A stretch of DNA of 64,000 bases, taken from the NCBI RefSeq assembly GCF_051014445.1, contig NC_135134.1, positions 5,423,672-5,487,671 on the forward strand, written 5' to 3'. The stretch is from Colletes latitarsis. Its lineage: Eukaryota > Arthropoda > Insecta > Hymenoptera > Colletidae. The notes under the pieces are model-generated. The model had not been told where the DNA came from and ran no database searches. It saw only the letters and a list, made by a program, of their open reading frames with translations. This document shows, piece after piece, positions 1 through 12,170 of this stretch (positions are counted from its first letter, which is position 1; the number at the start of each line of letters is the position of its first letter). The position numbers and the translations under genes are program-made.

Positions 1-2126
1 AGATGATAACGCATGTTAGGTCTGGGTTAGGGCTAGGATTTGCCCTCATCAGACCAATACTTTCGCATTCCTCACATACTTGTTGAACAGATCCTGGGTT
101 ATTTCTAGTTTGTATCACGTAGTAAATTGGTACCACCCTGAAACAGTCGATTAATCCTGGTCTCGAACAGTATTTTATTGGATAACGCATGTTAGGTCTG
201 GGTGAGGCCTCGGATTTGCCCTCATCAGACTCATACTTTCGCATATTGGTCATACTTGTTGGCCAGATCCTTGGATTTCTCTGGATTGGATCACGTATTA
301 ATGTGGTACCACATTGAAAGAGTTAATTAAACCTGGATACGAACAATATTTTAGAGGATACACCATGTTAGATCTAGGTTACGCCTGGGATTTGCGCTCA
401 TCAGACTCAACTTTCGCATGTTCACATACTTGTTGTACAGATCCTGGGTTTTTTCTGGTTTGAATCACGTGGTAATGTGGTACCACACTGAAACAGTCCA
501 TGAAACCCAGGCTCTGTCAATATTTTAAAGGATATCGCATATTATGTCTAGGTTAGGTCTAGGATTTGCCCTCATCAGTCTCATACTTTCGCATTCTTCA
601 CATACTTCTTGAACAGATCCTGGGTTTTTTCTGGTTTCGATTACGTAGTAATGTGGTACCACACCGAAGCAGACCATTAATCCTGGTTTCGATTATTATT
701 TTAGAGGATAACACATGTTAGGTCTAGGTTAGGTCTGGGATTTGCCCTCATCAGGGTCATACTTTCGCAGTTTTAACATACATGTTGACCTGATCGATGG
801 TTTTTTCTGCTTTAGATCACGTAGCAAAGTGGTACCACACTGAAACAGTCCATTAAACCTGGTTTCGATCAATATTTTAGAGGATTTCGCATGCTAGGTC
901 TAGGTTAGGCCTGGGATTTGCTCTCATCAGGCTCGTACTTTCGCATATTTCTCATACTTCATGGCTAGATCATGAGCTTTTTCTGGATTGGATCACGTAG
1001 TAATGTGTTACCACACTGAAACGGTCAATTAAACCTGGTTTCGATCAATAATTTAGAGGATAACGCAAGTTAGGTCTGGGATAGGTCTGGGATTTGCCCT
1101 GATCAGGCTCGTACTTTCACGTTTTTCACACACTTGTTGAACAGATCCTGGGTTTCTTCTGGTTTGGATCACGTAGTAATGTGGTACCACACCGAAGCAG
1201 CCCATTAAACCTGGTTTCGATCAATATTTTAGAGGATTACGCATGTTAGGTCTAGGTTAGGCCTGGGATTTGCCCTCATCAGGGTCATACTTTCGCAGTT
1301 TTAACATACATGTTGACCTGATCGATGGTTTTTTCTGCTTTCGATCACGTAGCAAGGTGGTACCACACTGAAACAGTCAATTAAACCTGGTTTCGATCAA
1401 TATTTCATAGGATAACGCAAGTTAGGTCTGGGATAGGTCTGGGATCTGCCCCCATCAGGGTCATATTTTCGCGTTTTTCACATACTTGTTGAACAGATCC
1501 CTGGCTTTTTCTGGTTTGAATCACGTACTAATGTGGTACCACACTGAAAGAGTCCATTAAACCAGGTTTCGATCAATATTTTAGAGGATCACGCATGTTA
1601 GGTCTAGGTTAGGCCTGGGATTTGCTCTCATCAGGCTCGTACTTTCGCATATTCCTCATACTTGATGGCCAGATTCTGGGCTTTTTCTGGTTTGGATCAC
1701 GTAGTAATGTGATGCCACACTGAAACAATCAATTAAACCTGGTCTTGATAAATATTTTAGAGGATAACGCATGTTAGGTCTAGGTTAGGCCTGGAATTTG
1801 CCCTCATCAGGGTCATATTTTCGCGTTTTTCACATACTTGTTGAACAGATCCAGGGTTTTTTCTGGTTTGCATCACGTAGTAATGTGGTACCACACTGAA
1901 ACAGTCAATTAAACCTGGTTTCGATCAATATTTTAGAGGATAACGCAAGTTATGTCTGGGATAGGTTTGGGATTCGCCCTCGTCAGGCTCATTCTTTCGC
2001 ATTCTTCACATACTTCTTGAACAGATCCTGGGATTTTTTCTGGTTTGGATCACTTAGTAATGTGGTACCACACTAAAACAGTCGATTAAACCTGGTTTCG
2101 ATCAATATTTTTGAGGATAACGCATG

Positions 2127-2148
2127 TTAGGTCTGGGTTAGGTCTGGG
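2127..2148 (+). repeat. Telomere-like double 11-mer inside the monomer
   Basis: Two exact consecutive copies of TTAGGTCTGGG. The same exact 22-mer recurs at 44983-45004, 45864-45885, 48505-48526, 50267-50288, 52558-52579 and 60662-60683. Nearly every other monomer has a version with one to a few changes at this position; for example 1070-1091 differs at a single base. TTAGGTCTGGG is, from memory, one of the derived hymenopteran telomere repeats. Whether this box descends from telomeric DNA is inferred from the motif alone. Confidence 0.7.
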
Positions 2149-2236
2149 ATTTGGCCTTATCAGGGTCATACTTTCGCATATTTCTCATGCTTGATGGCCA
2201 GATTCTGGGCTTTTTCAGGTTTGGATCACGTAGTAC

Positions 2237-2248
2237 TGTGGTACCACA
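2237..2248. repeat. Satellite dyad TGTGGTACCACA (representative)
   Basis: This is a perfect 12-bp palindrome centred on GGTACC. It occurs at the same place in most monomers, giving a GGTACC site about every 176 bp. Monomers of the 177-bp class have GTGGGTACCAC here, which keeps GGTACC but breaks the outer symmetry. It could bind a dimeric protein or form a small cruciform. No function is shown by sequence alone. Confidence 0.75.
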
Positions 2249-5200
2249 CTGAAACAGTCCATTAAACCTGGTTTCGATCAATAATTTAGAGGATAACAAA
2301 AGTTATGTCTGGGATAGGTCTGGGATTTGCCCTCATCAGGCTCATACTTTCGCGTTTTTCACATACTTGTTGAACAGACCCTGGGTTATTTCTGGTATGG
2401 ATCACGTATTAATGTGGTACCACACTGTAACAGTCGATTAAACCCGGTTTTGATCAATGTTTTAGAGGATAACGCAAGTTAGGTCTGGGATAGGTCGGGG
2501 ATTTGCCCTCATCCGGCTCATACTTTCGCATATTTCTCATACACTGTTGGCCAGATCCTGGGCTTTTTCTGGTTTGGATCACGTAGTAATGTGGTACCAC
2601 TCTGAAACAGTCGAATAAACCTGGGTTCGATCTATATTATAGATGATAACGCATGTTAGGTCTGGGTTAGGGCTAGGATTTGCCCTCATCAGACCAATAC
2701 TTTCGCATTCCTCACATACTTGTTGAACAGATCCTGGGTTATTTCTAGTTTGTATCACGTAGTAAATTGGTACCACCCTGAAACAGTCGATTAATCCTGG
2801 TCTCGATCTATATTTTAGAGGATAACGCATGTTAGGTCTGGGTTAGGTCCAGGATTTGCCCGCATCTGGCTCATACTTTCGCATATTTGTCATACTTGTT
2901 GGCCAGATCCTTGGATTTTTCTGGATTGGACCACGTAGTAATGTGGTACCACACTGAAACAGTTGAATAAACCTGGGTTCGATCAATATTATAGATGATA
3001 ACGCATGTTAGGTCTGGGTAAGGGCTAGGATTTGCCCTCATCAGACTCATACTTTCGCATATTTGTCATTCTTGTTGGCCAGATCCTTGGATTTCTCTGG
3101 ATTGGATCACGTAGTAATGTGGTACCACACTGAAACAGTTAATTAAACCTGGATACGAACAATATTTTAGAGGATACACCATGTTAGATCTAGGTTAGGC
3201 CTGGGATTTGCCCTCATCAGGGTCATATTTTCGCGTTTTTCACATACTTGTTGAACAGATCCAGGGTTTTTTCTGGTTTGCATCACGTAGTAATGTGGTA
3301 CCACACTGAAACAGTCAATTAAACCTGGTTTCGATCAATATTTTAGAGGATAACGCAAGTTATGTCTGGGATAGGTCTGGGATTTGCACTCATCAGGCTC
3401 GTACTTTCACGTTTTTCACACACTTGTTGAACAGATCCTGGGTTTTTTGTGGTTTAGATCACGTAGTAATGTGGTACCACACTGAAACAGTCCATTGAAC
3501 CTGGTTTCGATCAATATTTTAGAGGATAACGCATGTTATGTCTAGGTTAGGTCTAGGATTTGCCCTCATCAGTCTCATACTTCCGCATTCTTCACATACC
3601 TGTTGAAGAGATCCATGCATTTTTCTGGTTTGGATCACGTAGTAACGTGGTACCACACTGAAGCAGTCCACTAAACCTGGTTTCGATCAATATTTTAAAC
3701 GACAGCGCATGTTATGTCTAGGTTTGTCCTGGGATTTGCCCTCATCAGACTCAGACTTTCGCATACTTCACATACTTGTTGAACAGATCCTGGGCTTTTT
3801 CTGGATTGGATCACGTAGTAATGTGGGTACCACACTGAAACAGTTGATTAAACTTGGTATCGATCAATATTTTAGAGGATAACGCAAGTTATGTCTGGGA
3901 TAGGTCTGGGATTTGCCCTCATCAGTCTCATACTTTCGCGTTTTTCTCATACTTGATGGCCAGATCCTGGGCATTTCTAGTTTGGATCACGTAGTATTGT
4001 GATACCACACTAAAACAGCTGATTAATCCTGGTTTCGATCAATATTTTAGAGGATAACGCAAGTTATGTCTGGGATAGGTGTGGGATTTGCCCTCATCAG
4101 GCTCATACTTTCGCGTTTTTCACATACTTGTAGAACAGATCCTGGGCTTTTTCTGGTTTGGATCACGCAGTAATGTGGTACCACCCCGAAACATTCAATT
4201 AAACCTGGTCTTGATAAATATTTTAGAGGATAACGCATGTTAGGTCTGGGTTAGGTCTAGGATTTGCCCTCGTCAGGCTCATACTTTCGCTTATTTCTCA
4301 TACTTCATGGCTAGATCCTGGGCTTTTTCTGGATTGGATCACGTACTGATGTGGTACCACACTGAAACGGTCAATTAAACCTGGTTTCGATCAATATTTT
4401 AGAGGATAAGGCAAGTTGTGTCTGGGATAGGTCTGGGATTTGCCCTCATCCGTCTCATACTTTCGCGTTTTTCTCATACTTGATGGCCAGATCCTGGGCT
4501 TTTTCTAGTTTGGATCACGTAGTAACGTGGTACCACACTGAAGCAGTCCACTAAACCTGGTTTCGATCAATATTTTAGATGATAACGCATGTTAGGTCTA
4601 GGTTAGGCCTGGGATTTGCCCTAATCAGGGTCATACTTTCGCAGTTTTAACATACATGTTTGCCTGATCGATGGTTTTTTCTGCTTTGGATAACGTAGCA
4701 AAGTGGTACCACACTGAAACAGTCCATTGAACCTGGTTTCGATCAATATTTTACAGGATAACGCATGTTATGTCTAGGTTAGGTCTAGGATTTGCCCTCA
4801 TCAGTCTCATACTTCCGCATTCTTCACATACCTGTTGAAGAGATCCATGCCTTTTTCTGGTTTGGATCACGTAGTAACGTGGTACCACACTGAAGCAGTC
4901 CACTAAACCTGGTTTCGATCAATATTTTAAACGACAGCGCATGTTATGTCTAGGTTTGTCCTGGGATTTGCCCTCATCAGACTCAGACTTTCGCATACTT
5001 CACATACTTGTTGAACAGATCCTGGGCTTTTTCTGGATTGGATCACGTAGTAATGTGGTACCACACTGAAACATTCAATTAAACCTGGTCTTGATAAATA
5101 TTTTAGAGGATAACGCATGTTAGGTCTGGGTTAGGTCAAGGATTTGCCCCCATCGGGCCCATACTTTCGCATATTTCTCATACTTCATGGCTAGATCCTG

Positions 5201-7926
5201 GGCTAATTCTGGATTGGATCACGTAGCAATGTGGTACCACACTGAAACGGTCAATTAAACCTGGTTTCGATCAATATTCTAGAGGATAACGCATGTTATG
5301 TCTAGGTTAGGCCTGGGATTTGCTCTCATCAGGCTCGTACTTTCGCATATTTCTCATACTTGATGGCCAGATTCCGGGCTTTTGCTGGTTTGGATCACGT
5401 AGTAATGTGGGTACCACACTGAAACAGTTAATTAGACCTGGCTTCGATGAATATTTTAGAGGATAACTCATGTTATGTCTAGGTTAGGTCTAGGATTTGC
5501 CCTCATCAGACTCATACTTTCGCATACTTCACATACTTGTTGAACAGGTCCTGGGCTTTTTCTGGAGTGGATCACGTAGTAATGTGGGTACCACACTGAA
5601 ACAGTTAATTAAACCTGGTTTCGATCAATATTTTAGAGGATAACGCAAGTTATGTCTGGGATAGGTCTGGGATTTGCCCTCATCAGTCTCATACTTTCGC
5701 GTTTTTCTCATACTTGATGGCCAGATCCTGGGCTTTTTCTAGTTTGGATCACGTAGTAACGTGGTACCACACTGAAGCAGTCCACTAAACCTGGTTTCGA
5801 TCAATATTTTAGATGATAACGCATGTTAGGTCTAGGTTAGGCCTGGGATTTGCCCTAATCAGGGTCATACGTTCGCAGTTTTAACATACATGTTGGCCTG
5901 ATCGATGGTTTTTTCTGCTTTGGATAACGTAGCAAAGTGGTACCACACTGAAACAGTCCATTAAACCTGGTTTCGATCAATATTTTAGAGGATTACGCAT
6001 GTTAGGTCTAGGTTAGGCCTGGGATTTGCACTCATGGGGCTCGTACTTTTGCGTTTTTCACATACTTGATGGCCAGATTCCGGGCTTTTTCTGGTTTGGA
6101 TCACGTAGTAATGTGGTACCACACTGAAACAGTTAATTAAACCTGGCTTCGATGAATATTTTAGTGGATATCGCATGTTATGTCTAGGTTAGGTCTAGGA
6201 TTTGCCCTCGTCAGTCTCATACTTTCGCATTCATCACATACTTGTTGAACGGATCCTGGGTTTTGTCTGGTTTGTATCACGTAGTAATGTGGTACCACAC
6301 TGAAACATTCAATTAAACCTGGTCTTGATAAATATTTCAGAGGATAACGCATGTTAGGTCTGGGTTAGGTCAAGGATTTGCCCCCATCGGGCTCATACTT
6401 TCGCATTTTTCTCATACTTCATGGCTAGATCCTGGGCTAATTCTGGATTGGATCACGTAGCAATGTGGTACCACACTGAAACGGTCAATTAAACCTGGTT
6501 TCGATCAATATTCTAGAGGATAACGCATGTTATGTCTAGGTTAGGCCTGGGATTTGCTCTCATCAGGCTCGTACTTTCGCATATTTCTCATACTTGGTGG
6601 CCAGATTCCGGGCTTTTGCTGGTTTGGATCACGTAGTAATGTGGGTACCACACTGAAACAGTTAATTAGACCTGGCTTCGATGAATATTTTAGAGGATAA
6701 CGCATGTTATGTCTAGGTTAGGTCTAGGATTTGCCCTCGTCAGTCTCATACTTTCGCATTCTTCACATACTTGTTGAACAGATCCTGGGTTTTTTCTGCT
6801 TTGGATAACGTAGTAATGTGGTACCACACTGAAAGAGTCCGTTAAACCTGGTTTCGATCAATATTTTAGAGGATTACGCATGTTAGGTCTAGGTTAGGTC
6901 TAGGATTTGCCCTCGTCAGTCTGATACTTTCGCATTCATCACATACTTGTTGAACGGATCCTGGGTTTTGTCTGGTTTGTATCACGTAGTAATGTGGTAC
7001 CACACTGAAACATTCAATTAAACCTGGTCTTGATAAATATTTTAGAGGATAACGCATGTTAGGTCTGGGTTACGTCAAGGATTTGCCCACATCGGGCTCA
7101 TACTTTCGCATATTTCTCATACTTCATGGCTAGAACCTGGGCTAATTCTGGATTGGATCACGTAGCAATGTGGTACCACACTGAAACGGTCAATTAAACC
7201 TGGTTTCGATCAATATTTTAGAGGATAACGCAAGTTAGGTCTGCGATAGGTCTGGGATTTGCCCTCATCAGGGTCATATTTTCGCGTTTTTCACATACTT
7301 GTTGAACAGATCCCTGGCTTTTTCTGGTTTGGATCACGTAGTAATGTGGTACCACACTGAAAGAGTCCGTTAAACCTGGTTTCGATCAATATTTTAGAGG
7401 ATAACGCAAGTTATGTCTGGGATAGGTGTGGGATTTGCCCTCATCAGGCTCATACTTTCGCGTTTTTCTCATACTTGATGGCCAGATCCTGGGCTTTTTC
7501 TAGTTTGGATCACGTAGTATTGTGGTACCACACTAAAACAGTTGATTAAACCTGGTTTCGATCAATATTTTATAGGATAACGCAAGTTAGGTCTGGGATA
7601 TGTCTGGGATTTGCCCTCATCAGGGTCATATTTTCGCGTTTCTCACATACTTGTTGACAGATCCCTCGCTTTTTCTGGTTAGGATCACGTACTAATGTGG
7701 TACCACACTGAAACAGTCCATTAAACCTGGTTTCGATCAATATTTTAGAGGATTACGCATGTTAGGTCTAGGTTATGCCTGGGATTTGCCCTCATCAGGG
7801 TCATACTTTCGCAGTTTAGCATACATGTTGACCTGATCGAGAGTTTTTTCTGCTTTGAATCGCGTAGTAAAGTGGTACCACACTAAAACAGTCAATTAAA
7901 CATGGTCTCGGTCAATATTTTAGAGG

Positions 7927-10900
7927 AAAAGGCATGTTATGTCTAGGTTAGGCCTGGGATTTGCCCTCATCAGACTCATACTTTCGCATACTTCACATAT
8001 TTGTTGAACAGGTCCTGGGCGTTTTCTGGAGTGGATCACGTAGTAATGTGGGTACCACACTGAAACAGTTAATTAAACCTGGTTTCGATCAATATTTTAG
8101 AGGATAACGCAAGTTATGTCTGGGATAGGTCTGGGATTTGCCCTCATCAGTCTCATACTTTCGCGTCTTTCTCATACTTGATGGCCAGATCCTGGGCTTT
8201 TTCTAGTTTGGATCAGGTAGTAACGTGGTACCACACTGAAGCAGTCCACTAAACCTGGTTTCGATCAATATTTTAGAGGATAAGGCATGTTATGTGTAGG
8301 TTAGGCCTGGGATTTGCCCTCATCAGACTCATACTTTCGCATACTTCACACACTTGTTGAACAGATCCTGGGCTTTTTCTGGATTGGATCACGTAGTAAT
8401 GTGGGTACCACACTGAAACAGTTAATTAAACCTGGTTTCGATCAATATTTTAGAGGATAACGCAAGTTATGTCTGGGATAGGTCTGGGATTTGCCCTCAT
8501 CAGTCTCATACTTTCGCGTTTTTCTCATACTTGATGGCCAGATCCTGGGCTTTTTCTAGTTTGGATCACGTAGTAACGTGGTACCACACTGAAGCAGTCC
8601 ACTAAACCTGGTTTCGATCAATATTTTAGAGGATAAGGCATGTTATGTCTAGGTTAGGCCTGGGATTTGCCCTCATCAGACTCAGACTTTCGCATACTTC
8701 ACATACTTGTTGAACAGATCCTGGGCTTTTTCTGGATTGGATCACGTAGTAATGTGGGTACCACACTGAAACAGTTGATTAAACTTGGTATCGATCAATA
8801 TTTTAGAGGATAACGCAAGTTATGTCTGGGATAGGTCTGGGATTTGCCCTCATCAGTCTCATACTTTCGCGTTTTTCTCATACTTGATGGCCAGATCCTG
8901 GGCTTTTTCTAGTTTGGATCAGGTAGTAACGTGGTACCACACTGAAGCAGTCCACTAAACCTGGTTTCGATCAATATTTTAGAGGATAAGGCATGTTATG
9001 TGTAGGTTAGGCCTGGGATTTGCCCTCATCAGACTCATACTTTCGCATACTTCACAAACTTGTTGAACAGATCCTGGGCTTTTTCTGGATTGGATCACGT
9101 AGTAATGTGGGTACCACACTGAAACAGTTAATTAAACCTGGTTTCGATCAATATTTTAGAGGATAAGGCATGTTATGTGTAGGTTAGGCCTGGGATTTGC
9201 CCTCATCAGACTCATACTTTCGCATACTTCACACACTTGTTGAACAGATCCTGGGCTTTTTCTGGATTGGATCACGTAGTAATGTGGGTACCACACTGAA
9301 ACAGTTAATTAAACCTGGTTTCGATCAATATTTTAGAGGATAACGCAAGTTATGTCTGGGATAGGTCTGGGATTTGCCCTCATCAGTCTCATACTTTCGC
9401 GTTTTTCTCATACTTGATGGCCAGATCCTGGGCTTTTTCTAGTTTGGATCACGTAGTAACGTGGTACCACACTGAAGCAGTCCACTAAACCTGGTTTCGA
9501 TCAATATTTTAGATGATAACGCATGTTAGGTCTAGGTTATGCCTGGGATTTGCCCTCATCAGGGTCATACTTTCGCAGTTTAGCATACATGTTGACCTGA
9601 TCGAGAGTTTTTTCTGCTTTGAATCGCGTAGTAAAGTGGTACCACACTAAAACAGTCAATTAAACATGATCTCGGTCAATATTTTAGAGGATAAGGCATG
9701 TTATGTCTAGGTTAGGCCTGGGATTTGCCCTCATCAGACTCATACTTTCGCATACTTCACATACTTGTTGAACAGGTCCTGGGCTTTTTCTGGAGTGGAT
9801 CACGTAGTAATGTGGGTACCACACTGAAACAGTTAATTAAACCTGGTTTCGATCAATATTTTAGAGGATAACGCAAGTTATGTCTGGGATAGGTCTGGGA
9901 TTTGCCCTCATCAGTCTCATACTTTCGCGTCTTTCTCATACTTGATGGCCAGATCCTGGGCTTTTTCTAGTTTGGATCAGGTAGTAACGTGGTACCACAC
10001 TGAAGCAGTCCACTAAACCTGGTTTCGATCAATATTTTAGAGGATAAGGCATGTTATGTGTAGGTTAGGCCTGGGATTTGCCCTCATCAGACTCATACTT
10101 TCGCATACTTAACACACTTGTTGAACAGATCCTGGGCTTTTTCTGGATTGGATCACGTAGTAATGTGGGTACCACACTGAAACAGTTGATTAAACCTGGT
10201 ATCGATCAATATTTTAGAGGATAACGCAAGTTATGTCTGGGATAGGTCTGGGATTTGCCCTCATCAGCCTCATACTTCCGCATTCTTCACATACCTGTTG
10301 AACGGATCCATGCCTTTTTCTGGTTTGGATCACGTAGTAACGTGGTACCACACTGAAGCAGTCCACTAAACCTGGTTTCGATCAATATTTTAGAGGATAA
10401 GGCATGTTATGTCTAGGTTAGGCCTGGGATTTGCCCTCATCAGACTCAGACTTTCGCATACTTCACATACTTGTTGAACAGATCCTGGGCTTTTTCTGGA
10501 TTGGATCACGTAGTAATGTGGGTACCACACTGAAACAGTTGATTAAACTTGGTATCGATCAATATTTTAGAGGATAACGCAAGTTATGTCTGGGATAGGT
10601 CTGGGATTTGCCCTCATCAGTCTCATACTTTCGCGTTTTTCTCATACTTGATGGCCAGATCCTGGGCTTTTTCTAGTTTGGGTCAGGTAGTAACGTGGTA
10701 CCACACTGAAGCAGTCCACTAAACCTGGTTTCGATCAATATTTTAGAGGATAAGGCATGTTATGTGTAGGTTAGGCCTGGGATTTGCCCTCATCAGACTC
10801 ATACTTACGCATACTTCACACACTTGTTGAACAGATCCTGGGCTTTTTCTGGATTGGATCACGTAGTAATGTGGGTACCACACTGAAACAGTTAATTAAA

Positions 10901-11093
10901 CCTGGTTTCGATCAATATTTTAGAGGATAACGCAAGTTATGTCTGGGATAGGTCTGGGATTTGCCCTCATCAGTCTCATACTTTCGCGTTTTTCTCATAC
11001 TTGATGGCCAGATCCTGGGCTTTTTCTAGTTTGGATCACGTAGTAACGTGGTACCACACTGAAGCAGTCCACTAAGCCTGGTTTCGATCAATA
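7927..11093 (+). repeat. Satellite block B: 353-bp dimeric higher-order repeat
   Basis: Two monomer types alternate. One begins GGATAAGGCATGTTATG and carries the extra G (GTGGGTACC), giving 177 bp. The other begins GATAACGCAAGTTATG and ends with CACTGAAGCAGTCCACTAAA, giving 176 bp. Successive ATAAGGCATG starts at 8280, 8633 and 8986 are spaced 353 bp apart. The alternation slips once (two 177-bp types in a row near 8986-9338) and is broken near 9515-9690 by a monomer with the AGCATACATGTTGACC cassette. Confidence 0.85.
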
Positions 11094-11411
11094 TTTTAGA
11101 TGATAACGCATGTTAGGTCTAGGTTAGGTCTGGGATTTGCCCTCATCAGTCTCATACTTTCGCATTCATCACATACTTGTTGAACGGATCCTGGGTTTTG
11201 TCTGGTTTGTATCACGTAGTAATGTGGTACCACACTGAAACATTCAATTAAACCTGGTCTTGATAAATATTTTAGAGGATAACGCAAGTTAGGTCTGCGA
11301 TAGGTCTGGGATTTGCCCTCATCAGGGTCATATTTTCGCGTTTTTCACTTACTTGTTCAACAGATCCCTGGCTTTTTCTGGTTTGGATCACGTAGTAATG
11401 TGGTACCACAC

Positions 11412-12170
11412 TGAAAGTGTCCGTTAAACCAGGTTTCGATCAATATTTTAGAGGATAACGCAAGTTATGTCTGGGATAGGTGTGGGATTTGCCCTCATCA
11501 GGCTTATACTTTCGCGTTTTTCTCATACTTGATGGCCAGATCCTGGGCTTTTTCTAGTTTGGATCACGTAGTATTGTGGTACCACACTAAAACAGTTGAT
11601 TAAACCTGGTTTCGATCAATATTTTATAGGATAACGCAAGTTAGGTCTGGGATACGTCTGGGATTTGCCCTCATCAGGGGTCATATTTTCGCGTTTCTCA
11701 CATACTTGTTGACAGATCCCTCGCTTTTTCTGGTTAGGATCACGTACTAATGTGGTACCACACTGAAACAGTCCATTAAACCTGGTTTCGATCAATATTT
11801 TAGAGGATTACGCATGTTAGGTCTAGGTTATGCCTGGGATTTGCCCTCATCAGGGTCATACTTTCGCAGTTTAGCATACATATTGACCTGATCGAGAGTT
11901 TTTTCAGCTTTGAATCGCGTAGTAAAGTGGTACCACACTAAAACAGTCAATTAAACATGGTCTCGGTCAATATTTTAGAGGATAAGGCATGTTATGTCTA
12001 GGTTAGGCCTGGGATTTGCCCTCATCAGACTCAGACTTTCGCATACTTCACATACTTGTTGAACAGATCCTGGGCTTTTTCTGGATTGGATCACGTAGTA
12101 ATGTGGGTACCACACTGAAACAGTTGATTAAACTTGGTATCGATCAATATTTTAGAGGATAACGCAAGTT
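11412..12170 (+). repeat. Paralogous empty site of the retrotransposon insertion
   Basis: This stretch matches the left flank of the element (15110-15401, shift 3698) and continues straight into its right flank (25256-25727, shift 13557). It shares rare variants with both sides: GGGATACGTCTGGG and ATCAGGGGTCATA on the left, CATACATATTGACC and TTTTTTCAGC on the right. Here CTCACATACTTGTTGACAG is uninterrupted with a single CACAT (11699-11703). It shows the pre-insertion sequence and confirms the target-site duplication. Confidence 0.85.

Larger units (their letters stand above)
2113..2288 (+). repeat. Reference satellite monomer (176 bp)
   Basis: A convenient type copy, measured from one GAGGATAAC to the next (2113 to 2289). 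It contains an exact double 11-mer telomere-like box at 2127-2148 and an intact 12-bp dyad at 2237-2248. Its variable cassette is of the class with TCATGCTTGATGGCC. Most other copies differ from it by substitutions or 1-bp indels. A common variant gains a G before GTACC and becomes 177 bp. Confidence 0.9.
1..7926 (+). repeat. Satellite block A: mixed monomers with long-range duplications
   Basis: Monomer variants are interleaved without one simple higher-order period. Positions 1-173 recur almost exactly at 2641-2813 (shift 2640, 15 monomers). The rare GGATACACCATGTTAGATC variant near 355-375 recurs near 3171-3191 (shift 2816, 16 monomers). The rare AAACGACAGCGCATG variant occurs near 3697 and 4929 (shift about 1231, 7 monomers). 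No gene or non-satellite insert is visible. Confidence 0.85.

Noticed and set aside
2090..2112. CENP-B-box-like start in the satellite (TTTCGATCAATA)
   Set aside because: The first half fits the TTCGNNNNA part, but the essential CGGG at the end is TTTT in the monomers, so the box is not present.
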